Shown here piece by piece: positions 1-13,300 of a stretch of DNA of 64,000 bases. The notes under the pieces are model-generated. The model did no database searches, was not told the origin of the DNA, and worked only from the letters and a program-made list of their open reading frames with translations. The DNA lies in the NCBI GenBank assembly GCA_037013495.1, contig CM072808.1, positions 45,370,068 through 45,434,067 on the forward strand, read 5' to 3'. Position numbers and translations under genes: made by a program. How positions within the stretch are numbered: the first letter of the stretch is position 1; every line of letters starts with the position of its first letter. Origin of the DNA: Hippophae tibetana. Its lineage: Eukaryota; Streptophyta; Magnoliopsida; Rosales; Elaeagnaceae.

Positions 1-3000
1 AAAATTGATGAAGATATAATAAAGGAAAGTTCTAGTTCGGATTTCACATCGGACTCTGAGGATCTTGATGCTCTTGTTGGTAATGGATCTTCTGAAAATG
101 ATGTAGCTCCCATGTCACTGCTTCAAGATGCTAGAAGGTCTCACAGAAAATGTAATGGACAAAGTACTAAATGCGGTGGAAAAAAGCCATCTTTGAAAGA
201 TGAGCTGTTGTCTCTATTAGAATCAGGTTCTGGCGAAGATGGTTCTCTACGTGTACGAGAGAGAAGACAAGTAGAAAGATTGGATTACAAAAGGCTGCTT
301 GAAGTGAGTTTTCTATATCATGTTTTGAATGTGCTATTTCATTAAAGCATATAATTGACTGTTTCCATATTTCTTTAAAATTTGTCATTCTCATACTCGT
401 GATGATCATAATTCATAAATAGTAAATACATGACGCCATGATTCTTTTTCTGCCGATGCCAACCACTTTCGGCTATCATTTGTGATTCCACATGTTTGAT
501 AAATACAGTAAAATATATCATTTAAGTGCTCTTATGGTTATAGTATGAATGTGCTGCTGGTAGATGAAGAGTAGCTATCATAAGGAGTTAGAGATAAGAC
601 TTAGGAAATTTTGTTTTTATTAACTTTTTCGATCAAACCATACAAAAGACATAGGAATCAAGGGTGGACTTATGTTGCCTCTTCCCAACTTCATCTAACG
701 GTAAAATTTGGGGGGAAAATGCGACCTGTTGATATATACAATCATGTACTCGGTTATATATTTAGGGGATTTTTCTCGTGCCATTATCTATAATGTCATT
801 GTAATTCTATTTAATGGAACATGGTACTAAAAACACCATTTTTGTAGATTATAATACATAATTAAATTGATGATCGTAATCGAATAATAAAAATGTTACA
901 GTTTGCCTACTTTTATAATACATGAAAACAAAATCAAAAATAAAAATTAAATCTAAATATCCTAACTGAAAGAATATTTACAATTGGTTGTTTTGAATTT
1001 CAAACTAATTCCGATTATTTGGGATTTCTATACTTCCCTTTAAGTTGAATCATAGATATTAATAATGTCTAACTTGTTTGTGAATTTATCAAAAGTTTGT
1101 TACGAAAATCCTTTGGTGAAGATATATGTCGTCTGTTCTTGTGTTGGGATGTAGGTCATGTAGATTATTCCACTCTCAACCTTTTCTTTGATAAAATGTC
1201 TATCCAATTTGACATGTTTAGTTCGATCATGTTGTATTGGATTGAGAGAGATGTTGATACTGCTTTATTATCACAGTAGACTTTAAGTGGGACTTCTGTA
1301 TTGATTTATAATTCTTGCAGAAGTTTCTTTAACCATAAGCCTTCACATATCTCCTGTGCAACTACTCGAAATTCCACTTCTATATTGCTTCTTGCTACAA
1401 TGTTTTGTTTTTTGCTTCTTGCTACAATGTTTTGTTTTTTGCTTCTTCATGTCACTAAGTTTCCCTAAACAAACATACAGTATTCAAAAGTGGATCTTTT
1501 ATCATCCATCGAACCTGCCCAATCTTCATCAGTAAAAACTTTTCTCCAATTCTTTTTTAAAAACAATATCTTCTTGGGGTGCCCCTGAGGTATCTAAGGA
1601 TTCAGTATATCGCCTCTAGTTGAATTTATTTGGGAGAATGCATATGTTGGCTCACCATACTCATCGCAAATGCAATGTCATCTCTGATATTTATCTTTTT
1701 CAATTGGTTTTCCATCATCTTTTGTTCTCTTTCTTGTCTCAATTAGAGTGTCATTTGGTTTGAACATATTTTCGTTGGAAAACACTAATATCTCTTTTTG
1801 ACCTAACAATTTCGATTCCCATTAAGTAATGCATTTGTCTAAGATCCCACTTCAAATTAAGTGGCAAAAATCTTTTTTAACCTTTAGATCTCGATTAAGT
1901 CATCTCCAATAAGTATTATGTCATCCTCATATACAATCAAGATTGTTTTTAATCCGTTTTTGGATAGATTGAAGAACATAGTGTGATCTGACTACCCTCG
2001 TTAATACCCTTGGTCTTTCATTACTTTTCCAAACTTGTCAAATCATGCTTTCAGTCACTGTTTAAGTCCATAAAGAGACTTATTTAGTTTGCATGTTACA
2101 TTTTCCTTGCTATTTTCACATAAAATTGGTGGTAGTGTCATGTAAATTTCTTCATTTAACACAACATTGAGAAAATCATTTTTTATGTCTAGTTGTTGAA
2201 GGGTCCAATCCAAGTTTGTTGTCAAAGACATTAGCACCCATATTGTATTCAATTTTGCTACTGGTGCAAATGTTTCAGTATAGTTAGTATCGTAGGTTTG
2301 AGTAAAACCTTTAGCAACTAGGTGAGTTTTATAATGTTCAACTATCCCATCAGGTTTATACTTTATGGTAAACACACTCTTGCATTCATTTGTTTTTTTT
2401 TCGTGGTAAATCCACCACTTTTTAGGTTCCATTTTTCTCTAAAGCTTTTAAATCTTCCATTATAGCTTCCCTCCACTCGAGAATTTTCCAAGCCTCTTCA
2501 ATATTCTTTGGGATTGTTATCCTGTCAAGGTTAATAGTAAAAGTATGGAATCTAGGAGATAAGGTGTTGTATGACACAAACTTTGGTATAGGATGAAGAG
2601 TACAAGACCAACTCTGTTTTTTGAGAGCAACGGGTAAATCATTAGTAAGAGATTCAGAAGTACCTGGATAAAATGAGGACTCAAGATTACTTGGGTCCAT
2701 CACCAGTTTAGACTAAGTGTGAATTTTTTCACTCACTTTGATTTTGACCTTTGTGAATAAACAAACATATCTTTGTTTCTTTGTGCGTCAACTACTCCCC
2801 TTGTGTCTAAATTTTCTCCCGTAGATAGCACATTAGAATGACGTAGTGGTGTACAAGGCTCAAGGCTAGTGTTTGGGCTAGTAGTTTTAGGAAAGGAAAG
2901 GTTGACATGAACAAACCGATCTTCACTTATGTTTTCCCCCTAAAGAGGGTTGGTTATAAAACGATATATTTTCAAAGGATGTGACATCAAGGTTGGTAAA

Positions 3001-6000
3001 AAAAATTCTTGTTGATGGATCATAACATTTGTATCTTTTTTGAGTAGGCGAATAGTCAAGAAAGACACATTTGAGTGCTCGAGGATTGAGTTTACATCGA
3101 TTTAGGGAATGATTATGAACAAACGTTGTACAACCAAGTACTTTGAGGGAGATGTCAGAGATGAGGTGAGAGGTAAGAAAGTATGTTTTCAATTGGTTTA
3201 GGAGTGTTTCGAAAGAAAGGATGCGAATAGGCATTCAATTTTTTAGATAGCAGATATCAATACAGCATCTCCTCGGAACATTTTTTGCGTATTTGTGGTA
3301 AACATTAGAGCATGTGTGACTTCCAAAAGATGTCAATTTTTTAGTTCAACGATACCATTCTGTTGAGGTGTGTAAACACAAAATGTTTGGTGGATAATCC
3401 CTTAGGAAAGTATTAAAATATTTAGTACCATTATTCGAGCGCAAAATTTGAATGTGAGTTTGAATCATAGAGTGAAAATTAACAAACATAGTATGAATTT
3501 GGTTTTATCTTTTAATAAATAAACCCAACATACAGTAGTGTGATCATCAATAAATGTGATAAACCATTTTGTATATGTGCGATTTAGGATCTAAGATGGT
3601 CCCCATAAATCACTATGAATTAGAATAAATGGTTTGGATGATGTATGTGGATTTTGAAATAATTATCGATGGTGTTTGACAAGTTCACATATTAGTAGAA
3701 CCACAATTTGTAGTTTGTTACTATTCACTCACATTGGTTGTCTCAAAGTAGTAGGGTCCTTCACACTCTTTAGCATTGTCAATCGCGTTTCTTGATGATA
3801 GTTTGTGAAATGTACACGACGAAGAAAAAAATTTATTAGAGCAATTTAAGTGTTGTTAATTTACTAATGGACAATAAATTACAAGATAATTTAGGAACAT
3901 GAAGAACTTAATTGAGAGTTATGGAGTCAGAAATTTTAATATTCCTTTTTTCAGCAATGGGTGAGAGTGTGTCATCACTTTAAGATTATAGTCACGAGGG
4001 GTATGTGAAGAGAATAAATGAAAATTATCGACCATATGATCCGATGCATCAGAGTCAATAATCCATGAATATTTATATTGGGATGTATTTAATGCTTGTA
4101 GAAAGTTACTTTTGTGTGCAAGTGAACTAGAAGGGATATTAGTGGAATATTGACCCAAGGTTTGAAATTGAGGAATCATTTTGTAGATTGGCTCCATCTG
4201 TTTGGGATTGAAATTTTGAGATTTTTCATTCTGATGATTTGAGGTGACTTGATAACCACGAGTCTTGAAGGTTCTCAACATGTATCCTTCTTGTGTCCAT
4301 TTTTCCGACAGTGGTTACACCAAGAACGTTCTTTTTGTTGATTTTGTCCATTATTAATTTGAGGTCCACGAAATAACATTCCATTGAAATAAGATCCAAT
4401 AGGTCCACGAGAAATTGACAAGTTGAAATTATTTGGCTCAATCTAATCAAAATTAGGTCCATTTTGATTGTAATTATTATTCCCAGCTCGAAGCCTAGTT
4501 TGTCCATTAAATCCATTGGGTCCATTTCCTTCACTGGCCAACGGCCCAATATCATGCTCTGGCCTAATGCTGAGTGCATTAAAGCCAGAGATTTCAAATC
4601 TTCACCATCTTCTTGAAGCATCATGCCTGGCCTCCGTTTCTTGCGCCTCACTTCGGCGAACCCCGAATGTCATCCAATTCCTTCTTCAGACTAGTCAAAA
4701 TTTTGAAAACCTTTTTAGCTTCAATTTTCTTCCTATATCGAACACTGTCTCCCACCAATTCCCATTCCTCCTTGATGCTCAAATCCAACTCCTACCATAA
4801 GCCTACCATTTCCATATAATAATATGAGATCTCATAAGCCCCCTCCTGCTTTATTTGTCAGAGTTTCGTTTTGATTTCATAAATCTGGGAATGGTTTTCG
4901 GCGTCTGAGTATGTCTTACGAATGACTATCCACACATCTCTCTTAGTGGGAAGAAACAGATACGTTTTTCCAATGGTAGAGATCATCAAGTGCACAAACC
5001 AGAAAATGACCATGGAGTTCTCGGACTTCCATTTTCGAAGATTAGCTGGGCTATCAGTCGATGGCTTCTCAATATCACCGATAAGGTAGCCAAATTTCCC
5101 TGTTCTATCAATTATCAGCTTTATTGATTGTGCCTAATCATGATAATTCATCCCGTTGAGTTTTTCAATGGTTAGTTGTATTGATAGGTTGTCTCCTCCT
5201 GTAGGACTGATATTAGTCTCCTCCATATTTTACTGGCTTGACCTAAGGAATTATGTAGATTATAGTGGATAATTAAACTGATGATTGTAATCGAATAATA
5301 GAAATATTACATAGTTTGCCTACTTTTACAATACGCGTAAACAAAATCAAAAATAAAAATTTAATCTAAATATCCTAGCTGAAACAATATTTACAGCTGG
5401 TTGTTTTGAATTTCAATCTATAGGGATTTCTACAATTTTTTTATTTTGGGTTTATGTAGATATTGAATTTCTGTCGGTGGTCCTTCTCACTTGAATGTCT
5501 TATCTTTTGCACGTATTCTTCTTTTGTTTTTGATGCTTTAGGTTGTTTATGTTTTGTATTCTTCTTTTGTTTTTGATGCTTTAGGTTGTTTATGTTTTGT
5601 TTTATTTACCGCTTGTTTGTATAGGAGACATATGGGAATGATTCCTCTGACTCGAGTGATGAAGATTGGTCTGAAACTGGTGCACCAAGAAAGAATAAAA
5701 TTGCTTGTCAAGTTGCTTCTGTTCCAGTAAATGCAAATGCTTCAGTTGTTACGAATGGAGCTGTTGTTGAAGCCATAGATAATAAACAAAAAGATAAAGA
5801 GTGTACCCCTAATAGAAGAGCCCGTCCAAAATCTAACGTAGAAAATTCAAGCAAGTCGCCTAGTAAATCACTTAAAGGCTCGTTTAGATCAGCTTCTACT
5901 GCTAGACAAAGCAAGTCATCATCACATAGGAGACTCGGGGAAGCTATTACTCAGGTAATATGTGGTTATGCTTGCTTACTGAATCAGTAGTCATGCTAAC

Positions 6001-7176
6001 AACCCAGTCTTTTCTGCCAGTAACTATAGCTAATTGTTGATTATAATTGTCTTCTACGTTGATGTAAATTCAAGTAATTTTAGAGCTACCACTAATAGGA
6101 TTTAGCAACATGAATGTGCTTCATTTAATTCAATATTTTTATTATTATGGTTTTTAAATCATATTAATTTCCATTGCCTGTGTTATTTGTTTGTGGTTTT
6201 GCTTGTGTCCATCTTATATTAATACTATTTCTAGCATTTATAAATTTTGCTGCATGTCGCATGTAAAATTATTTGTCTTTCATTTTTATTATTAAGCTTC
6301 ATTTTGGTCATTGCTTCCTACTGCATGTTCTTTTTAATAAGAAACATCATATTATATTTATAAATTGTTACAAAAATACAAAAAGTGAACCAGATATCCA
6401 CTCAAAATGAAAACATCAAACTATAAGATAGACTATCATCGCCTATGGTTAGTAAATACAAGCTCCTCAATTATAACTTAAAGAAGTTAATTTCAACTCT
6501 ATAGAAACCTATTCCCATCATTAACATTAACCAGACTTGATTGTTATTCTTTCTTTTCGGAACTTTCTTGACATTTTGAGCAACAAAGAAAAGGTTCGTC
6601 TTAAACTAATGGTGATTTGTTTCTGCAGAGACTCTACAAATCCTTCAAGGAAAATCAATATCCGGAGAGAGCTACAAAAGAAAGTTTGGCTCAAGAGCTA
6701 GGAATCACATTGCGTCAGGTGTTATTTACTTCCATAAATGAAGACCTGTTGCTATTTCAATTATATTTGAAGAATTCCAGACTTTTAGTGAATAAGATTT
6801 ATGTTTTGTTTCATAAAATTTATCTGTTCAGGTCAGCAAATGGTTTGAAAATGTTCGATGGAGCACACACCATTCATCTGGTACACAAGATGGTATAAAC
6901 AAAAGTACTACAGAAGAAGCCACTCCCATTTCACAAACAACACCACTTGAATCAGAAAAACAAACAAGCATAAAAAAATCCCTTCCTAATGGATCTCAGC
7001 ATAAGGAATCACCAAGTAGTGAACAAAAGTCTACTAAACCAAATTATAGAAAAAGAAAGGTTAGGCCAGAGACATCAGATATAGATTCAACTATCAAGGC
7101 ACAAAAATCGCCGGCTGTACCAGAAGCTCGGCAACATGGTTACAGAACCAGGACAAGGAAGGAATCTGTTGGTTGA
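1..7176 (+). CDS. HAT3.1: HAT3.1-like homeodomain (PHD-finger) protein, 3' part; gene enters from the left edge
   Basis: Partial gene. The four exons read here are 1-303, 5625-5954, 6629-6718 and 6832-7176, in one frame with GT-AG introns, giving 289 residues and a TGA stop. The first exon is acidic and Ser-rich and ends in RLDYKRLLE. The second opens with a YGNDSSDSSDEDW block typical of HAT3.1/PRH proteins. The homeodomain is split across exons 3 and 4: RLYKSFKENQYPERATKESL, then the helix-3 sequence VSKWFENVRW (W, F, N and R all present). The tail is basic and low in complexity. In this family a PHD finger precedes the homeodomain; it would lie left of the window and is not seen. The protein is a nuclear DNA-binding or chromatin factor. 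The intron 304-5624 is inflated by an antisense copia element. The family call is firm; HAT3.1 versus its paralogue PRHA is less certain. Confidence 0.9.
843..1032 (-). repeat. 3' LTR of the copia element in the HAT3.1-like intron
   Basis: This segment repeats 5254-5434 with scattered substitutions and small indels. The terminal CA/TG pair has decayed on its right side (ends TATA). It is the 3' LTR because the element is read on the minus strand. Confidence 0.9.
1383..1444. repeat. 27-bp tandem duplication inside the copia element
   Basis: The unit beginning GCTTCTTGCTACAATG and ending in a T-run occurs twice and is followed by a third partial copy (GCTTCTTCATG). It is a local slippage or duplication event within the RNase H-side portion of the retrotransposon. 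Confidence 0.75.
5254..5434 (-). repeat. 5' LTR of the copia element in the HAT3.1-like intron
   Basis: Plus-strand ends are TGTAGATTATAG and GGGATTTCTACA. The gag start codon lies just inside, at about 5226, with no long leader, as is usual for small copia elements. Confidence 0.9.
5513..5600. repeat. Tandem duplication of a 43-bp unit next to the copia insertion
   Basis: The unit starting ATTCTTCTTTTGTTTTTG and ending TTTATGTTTTGT is present twice, back to back, in the T-rich tract just before the exon at 5625. It enlarges the polypyrimidine region upstream of that 3' splice site. Confidence 0.8.
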
Positions 7177-10100
7177 TGCTTCAAATTTTGATTCAGGTCG
7201 TTTAACTAACTCCAAAATTCATGCAACTCATTTTGCTGTTAATGGATGGCATGCCCTAAAGTTATTCCTCTCTTAGGTAAGTTGGCCTTATAAATGATAT
7301 CGAATTCCTCAGCCTCACCCTGAAAGGATTCTGGTGGCCTAGTTCCATTTTTCTGATTGTTGTTCATGGACAGTTTTAACTCCTTAATTTATGTATTTTC
7401 ATGCAATTTCACAACCAAATTGCAACAATTCACCGTGGCTTTTGGTCTTGCCCAATTATTACAACATTTGAACTAGGTCATGTTATTTGATTTTGAAACA
7501 AGATGTTATAGGAATGTTAGGGATGTTACAAAAAGGGTAAATTTTTTGGTAATATACTTATATTCATTAAAATTTAAATAATATCATTTAATTATTATTT
7601 TTTCGACAGATAAAATATATTATTGAAATCATTATTTTTTAAAATAATTATTACTTCAAAATAAATTTTATTATTTTTCTAAATATGGTTTAGAGATTTA
7701 GGGTTTAGAGTTGTATTTGTGAGTTAAGGTTTAGGGTTATAATTATTATTTTTTTAAATAGGGTTTATGGATATGTGTTTTAGGGTTTAAGGTTAAAATT
7801 ATTATTTTTTAAAATAGTGTTTAAAGTTTAAAGTTTTGAGATTTGAGATTTAGGATTATATTTGTGGGTTAAGATTATTATTTTTCTAAATAGGCATTTG
7901 AAATATAGGGTTTAGGGTTATATTTAGGGTTGAGATAAAATTAGAAAATAAATTGAAATGAGAATGAAAACATGATTACATTCTCTTCTTAAGGAATCAT
8001 GATTCTATTCCAACCAATCATAAAATTAGAACTAATCAATTTTAATTTCATTTCATTCCAATCAATCAAAAATAGTGTTAGTATCTTATTTGAGTTAGTG
8101 TATGTCAATGGCATTTAATTTTAATTTTTTGAAAAATATATTTAAAAAATATGGAATAGAAATACATGTGAGAATGGATAATGATAAAATAATAAGTTTA
8201 TCATTTTTTAAAAATTATTTAGTAGTATTATTACATTTGTTAAATGACTTTTTATGATTATTTTGGATTAAATTGTATCAATTTTCAAAAGAAAAAATGA
8301 TTAATGATATATATTTATTTTTATGGTCATTTTAGAAATAGAGATATGGAATGAAAACAATAATAAAACAAAAATGAGAAAAAAAAAGTGCATGTCAACT
8401 CATCAAAATAAATAATATACAAAGTAAGGTGAAAAGACACTTAAAACTAAAATAACTTATATATTTTTTATTATTGTTATAATTAAATTGTATAAATGGA
8501 TTGTTACTTGAATTTAGTATTGTTATTGTTAAATAAAGTTGATATTAATGAATGGTTATTTTGACAATAATACTTAGAGTTGTATTTGTATCTTTACCTT
8601 AAAATAAAAAATAATATTATATACATAAAATGATGTTGTAATATTCAATTGGATGTTAATTGTAAATATGAGATGTTAAAATAATTGTAGAATAATTTAT
8701 TATATTATAATGTGTAGATTAATACATATATCAATTTTTAGTAAAAATATTTTCTTAATATATAAAGGTGATGCAAAAAAAAAAAACATTGGGAAGGTTA
8801 TGTTTGTTATTAAAAATTTATTTATTTTTATAAAGGTTTTTTTTAGTAAAGAAGAATGTCTTTCATACGTTTATATTTAGTAATAAAAATGATATATTAA
8901 GTAATTAGAATACTTAATTTTAAAAAAATAAATATACTCGTGTGTGCACACATATATAAAAGATTAAAATAATTATAAATCTAATTAATTTAATGTTTAG
9001 TAAAGAGAGTTTATGATTTAAGATTTAATAATTAATAAATAATATTATTGATAAATTAATATTTTTTTTAAATATGTCTTCTAAATATTTTTTATTTTTA
9101 TTTATTTTATTTTTATAACACATACATTAGTCTCAATTTTTTTATTTATGATCTTATTTATATCCTTTTATGTTTATATTAATAAGACTTATCTTCTAAT
9201 TAAATATGAAAAACTTTGGTTGCTTTTACAATTTTACATCTAAAAATAACCAATATTTTACTTAGAGATTATTGGTTATATAAGTAGGATGTGAATTAAG
9301 ATTTATAATATATTTTGATAATTTATTATTACAAAATTAAAATAATCACTTTGATGAATTCTTATATTTTATGATTATTTTTTTTATATCAAAATAATTA
9401 AATTTCATATTTGTTTTCATGTTTTTATAAAAAATATATTGATCAAGTAATATGCATGTTTTTCAATAAAATATGGCACAAAAACGACAAATAGAGAGAT
9501 TGAATTTATTGTATTTGTATATAATTTTTACTTTACTCTTTTTTTATTAAAAGTCCTAAATGTTTTATTTATAATTAATTATATATGAAATATTGGTGTT
9601 TATCCATATATTTATTAAAGTACATAGTTGTTACGTGTCTTGCAACCAGAATTAGAAATTTTTAAAAAGGGGGAGTAACATAAAAGAAACAGATAAAAGT
9701 GCCATAAAATGTCATTATTATTTACTTTCTTAAAAAAAACCTCAAAACAAGAAAAATAAAATATTTATAATCATTCTATCTATTAAAAAAAATAGATAGA
9801 AGCATTTGCAAAACAATTATCATAATTAGAAATTTACGAAAAAAGTTTTGCAATTTCAAAATATCTGAGGATTTAAACAGTATTTTTTTTGAAAGAAATT
9901 ATAAAAAATAACCCTTATAAAATTTATTATAATAAAAATAATATTTTAATAAAATTAAATCTGTTTCAATTAGATAATATTCAAAATTAAATAGGTTAAT
10001 TAATTTTAACTGTATTTATAATGTATAAATTTTTTAATAATAAAAACGTGTAAATTAAGCATAAAAATATTATTATTATAATTATGAATTTTAATAATAC

Positions 10101-10304
10101 TATTAAAAAAAAAAAAGAGTTTGGCATAGGCGGGCATCTACCACTAAGTCATTGCCGTTATTCGAAGAGTTTTTGTATGTGAGACTCTTTATAATGAGGC
10201 TTCTATAGCTGATAGGCTTAAACTTTATTCGAAGAAGAGAACAATCATCGTAAGAACAGTTGAGTAACCATTGTAACTTTTTAGGGACGATCGAACTGAA
10301 GAAA
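7177..10304. other. Intergenic region between the HAT3.1-like and TIP41-like genes
   Basis: The first few hundred bases are probably 3' UTR of the homeodomain gene. 7560-8050 holds a degenerate telomere-like repeat, listed separately. 8050-10100 is extremely AT-rich with long A and T runs, and I see no coding sequence or recognisable element there. About 10110-10304 is more balanced in composition and is probably the promoter and 5' UTR of the TIP41-like gene. Confidence 0.6.
7560..8050. repeat. Dispersed repeat with degenerate telomere-like GGGTTTAG units
   Basis: Blocks such as TTTAGGGTTTAGAG and GGTTTAGGGTTATA alternate with ATTATTATTTTTCTAAATAGGGTTT spacers. The same arrangement, including the upstream AT-rich leader (ATTATTTTTTCG... 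then AATAATTATTACTT), recurs in the same orientation at 39725-40330. It is therefore a dispersed repeat family and not a random AT tract. No protein is encoded. Confidence 0.7.
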
Positions 10305-13300
10305 ATGGAAGTGGTAGTAGATGAGAAGCACCTAAATGCTGCCGGAGCTAAGCTTCTCTCTGATGGACGCCGTGGCCTTCAAATTCATGGTTGGGAGGTC
10401 GAGTCTCGCAATCGCTCTATTCTCAACTCTTCCGCTGTTCAACTGTAACTCACTTTTCTTATTTCATTTTTTGGTTAATTACTTGGTTAGTTTTTGGAAG
10501 ATCGCTGATGGTTTTAACCTTAAGTTTGACCTTATAGCTTATTTTGTTCTTAATGGAGTCCACTACCCTAGTTTTTAGGTACCCAATTGTTCATTCGACG
10601 AACATGATTGATCTTTTCCTTCGGAAAATAAGGGTTTATCGTGTTTGAAAAAAGACCTTCAAACTATTTGTGTCGATGCTAAAATTTTGACCGTAAGTTT
10701 GACTTTTATATCTAAGTCTACTCGAATAGAGCAACTCCGTAGTTTTTAGGTGCCCAATTGCTCCTTATCCGAATTTTCACAAATAAACTACATTGTTTTC
10801 ATTTTACTTGATTGTCCTTGAAAGTTATTGAAGATTGGGAAAGAGGAGGAGGAGGAGGACGGGGGGTTATCATGTTGTACCACTTATTTGTTTGGTGTTG
10901 TTGGTTGATTTAAGGTTTTATTTTGTTGCAGATGGGAAGAAAAGCTCCAGACATCTCACTTACCAGAGATGGTATTTGGAGATAGCTGTCTGAGTCTGAA
11001 GCACTTAAAGAGTGGCACCAAAATTCATTTCAATGCATTTGATGCTTTAGTTGGGTGGAAACGGGAAGCCCTGCCACCAGTGGAAGTTCCAGCTGCTGCA
11101 AAATGGAAATTCCGATGGTAAATAAAGCTACGAATCTTTTTTTTTTTGGGCTAATTTTTCTCTTTATATTTTATAAGACACTATACCTGGTTCAGAAGCT
11201 CACTTTCGTTGGTTAAAAGATTTGAGTTACTTTATGGTGGACTTTGATATGATTGTTTTATGCATTTTCTTGAGCTAGTAGTGCTATTTCCATTGAAGAC
11301 AGTTGTGTTTTCTTCTAAATATCTGTAACTCCACTAATTTTGCCGAGAAACTTCTGTTGGGTTGGTTTTATCTTTACTGCATTCTAGGTATTGGGATATT
11401 TTCTTCGTACACTAGCCCTCTTGGATAATGCGATTGTAGAATATTACATAATGGTCTAAGTTAAATAAGCTCTACTGTTTTTTACCAGAAACTTCCTTTC
11501 GCTGGTATATGAATCAGTATTGAAATATTTATTAGATCAAAATTACTTGTATTGTGTCTAACATTCATCTTCTGTATTGTAGCAAACCGTCCCAACAATT
11601 GATACTTGATTATGATTATACATTCACTACACCATACTGTGGAAGTGAAATGGTTGAGTTGGGGCCAACTAAGGTGTGTATTTTCTTATCCTATAGGGTA
11701 GAACTTGTAACTTGGTAAATTCATGTCCCGAGGAAAAAATATTGTGCTCAATTTTCTCAGCTTTTATAACTAATTGTGTGGAAATGATTTAGTATTCAAA
11801 ATAAATAAACCAGTTAGGGGTATTAATTAAGAATATTTTTTATTTTAAATTCAGTTATAATTCTATTTTACTGTATTATAAAAACCGTCAATGTATATGT
11901 AATTTGTTAATCTGAATACAACAATCAGAAACTGTTTTACATTCATTCAATCTTCATGGTATCAAAACAAGGTTACTTTAACCTTATTATTAATGGCTGA
12001 AGACAATACCAATAGAGAGTCCAATCCCTCTAGAAAAAATGATATAGAAACAAAGGAGGCTAATATGAGTTTTGGAGGAGTTGATAACTCGTCCATTCAA
12101 CTCATGGTATATAAACTCAACGGAAAAAATTACCATGGGTGGGCACAGTCAATTAAACATTTAATTAATGGAAACGGGAAGTTTAGGTATCTTATCGATG
12201 AAATAGAAAATCCTACCTCTGATTATCTAGCAAGCTTTCAAAAATGAAAGTCCGAAAATTCCATGGTTATTGTTTGGATTGTGTAATCCATGAAACCCTT
12301 AATAGGAAAATCATACCTCTTCCTTCCAATTGCGAAAGACTTATGGGCAGCTGTTTGTTAGACGTATTCTGATACAAGAATTTGCTTCTAAATTTGTGAC
12401 TTGAGTTTTGAAGAAGAGTAAGAGTGTGTGTGTGATAGTGTTCTGCACAATTAGAGGCTTGAAAGTGAGACGGTGTTTGAGTTTTTGGCTAGGCTTAATA
12501 GAGAACTCGACGACGTGAAAAGGAGGATCCTTAGCCATTAATTGTTGTTGTCGATGCAAGAAGTGTTTTTGAAGGTTTGCTGTGAGGAGAATCGACAAAT
12601 TGTGATGCTTCATGAGGTAAAGGATGACTCGATTAGGGTTGGTTCAGCCCTTTATCACGTGTGGTTTCTCAAATGGGCTGAGCAATTCAAATGGGCTTAT
12701 GGGCCATAAAAGAGTTGACAGAATGGACCATGGGCCTTTTAATTCAAGTGAGCTGAGTGGATATGGCCCTAATTCAAGTAGGCTTGTGCAGAATAACTAT
12801 GGGATTGTTGGGCCATAATTAAATGACATGCTATCTCGTGGGCCTCTAATGGGTAACCGACAGAATTAACAAAAAAAGGGTCTTTGTTGTGAACACTCAT
12901 AAAAATGGACACACAAATGACACTTATTGGAAACTATATGGAAAACCTTTGGACGAAAACCAAGGTAGAATTATAGAAATCGTGGTTATCAAGCCACTAT
13001 AGATCACCAGACTAAGAAATCTCAAGGAGAAAAAAATTTGAACTCAGAACAAATGTAGTAGCTTTATAAAATGTTCTCTAAATTTCAAATATCGGATCAT
13101 TTTTTCATCTATGTTTCCATTGGTTCACTTACTAAGATAATTTTTTAAACACTACATGCTAAATTAAAACTCATTGGGTCATTGACTCTGATGTTTCAGA
13201 TCATATGATTGATGATTATCACTTTTTTCTTCATATTTATCTTGTATTGGAAATTTTAAAGTGAAAATTGTAGGTGGTACTCTTTCACCCATTGCTGGTA

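Larger units (their letters stand above)
843..5434 (-). mobile_element. Ty1-copia LTR retrotransposon in an intron of the HAT3.1-like gene, degenerate but structurally complete
   Basis: The short LTRs lie at 843-1032 and 5254-5434, bounded by TGTAGA...TCTACA on the right copy; the left copy ends TATA instead of TACA. A 5-bp target-site duplication ATTTT flanks the element (838-842 and 5435-5439). Reading on the minus strand from the right: a gag start near 5226, a CCHC knuckle (CNHCRKNGHKKDTC) at about 4270-4312, a protease-like DSDASDH at about 4040, integrase-type sequence at about 2920-3700, reverse transcriptase at about 2055-2703 (AKGFTQTYDTNYTETFAPVA, KSLYGLKQ), then RNase H-type sequence toward the left LTR. 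Several stops and frameshifts break it, so it cannot act on its own. It lies opposite to the host gene. Confidence 0.93.

Noticed and set aside
2055-2703. Open frames as a possible host gene
   Set aside because: They are copia reverse transcriptase fragments enclosed by LTRs and a TSD.
10260-10304. Upstream in-frame ATG as the TIP41-like start
   Set aside because: The extra 15 residues are not family-like, and the protein from 10305 has exactly the expected 290-aa length.
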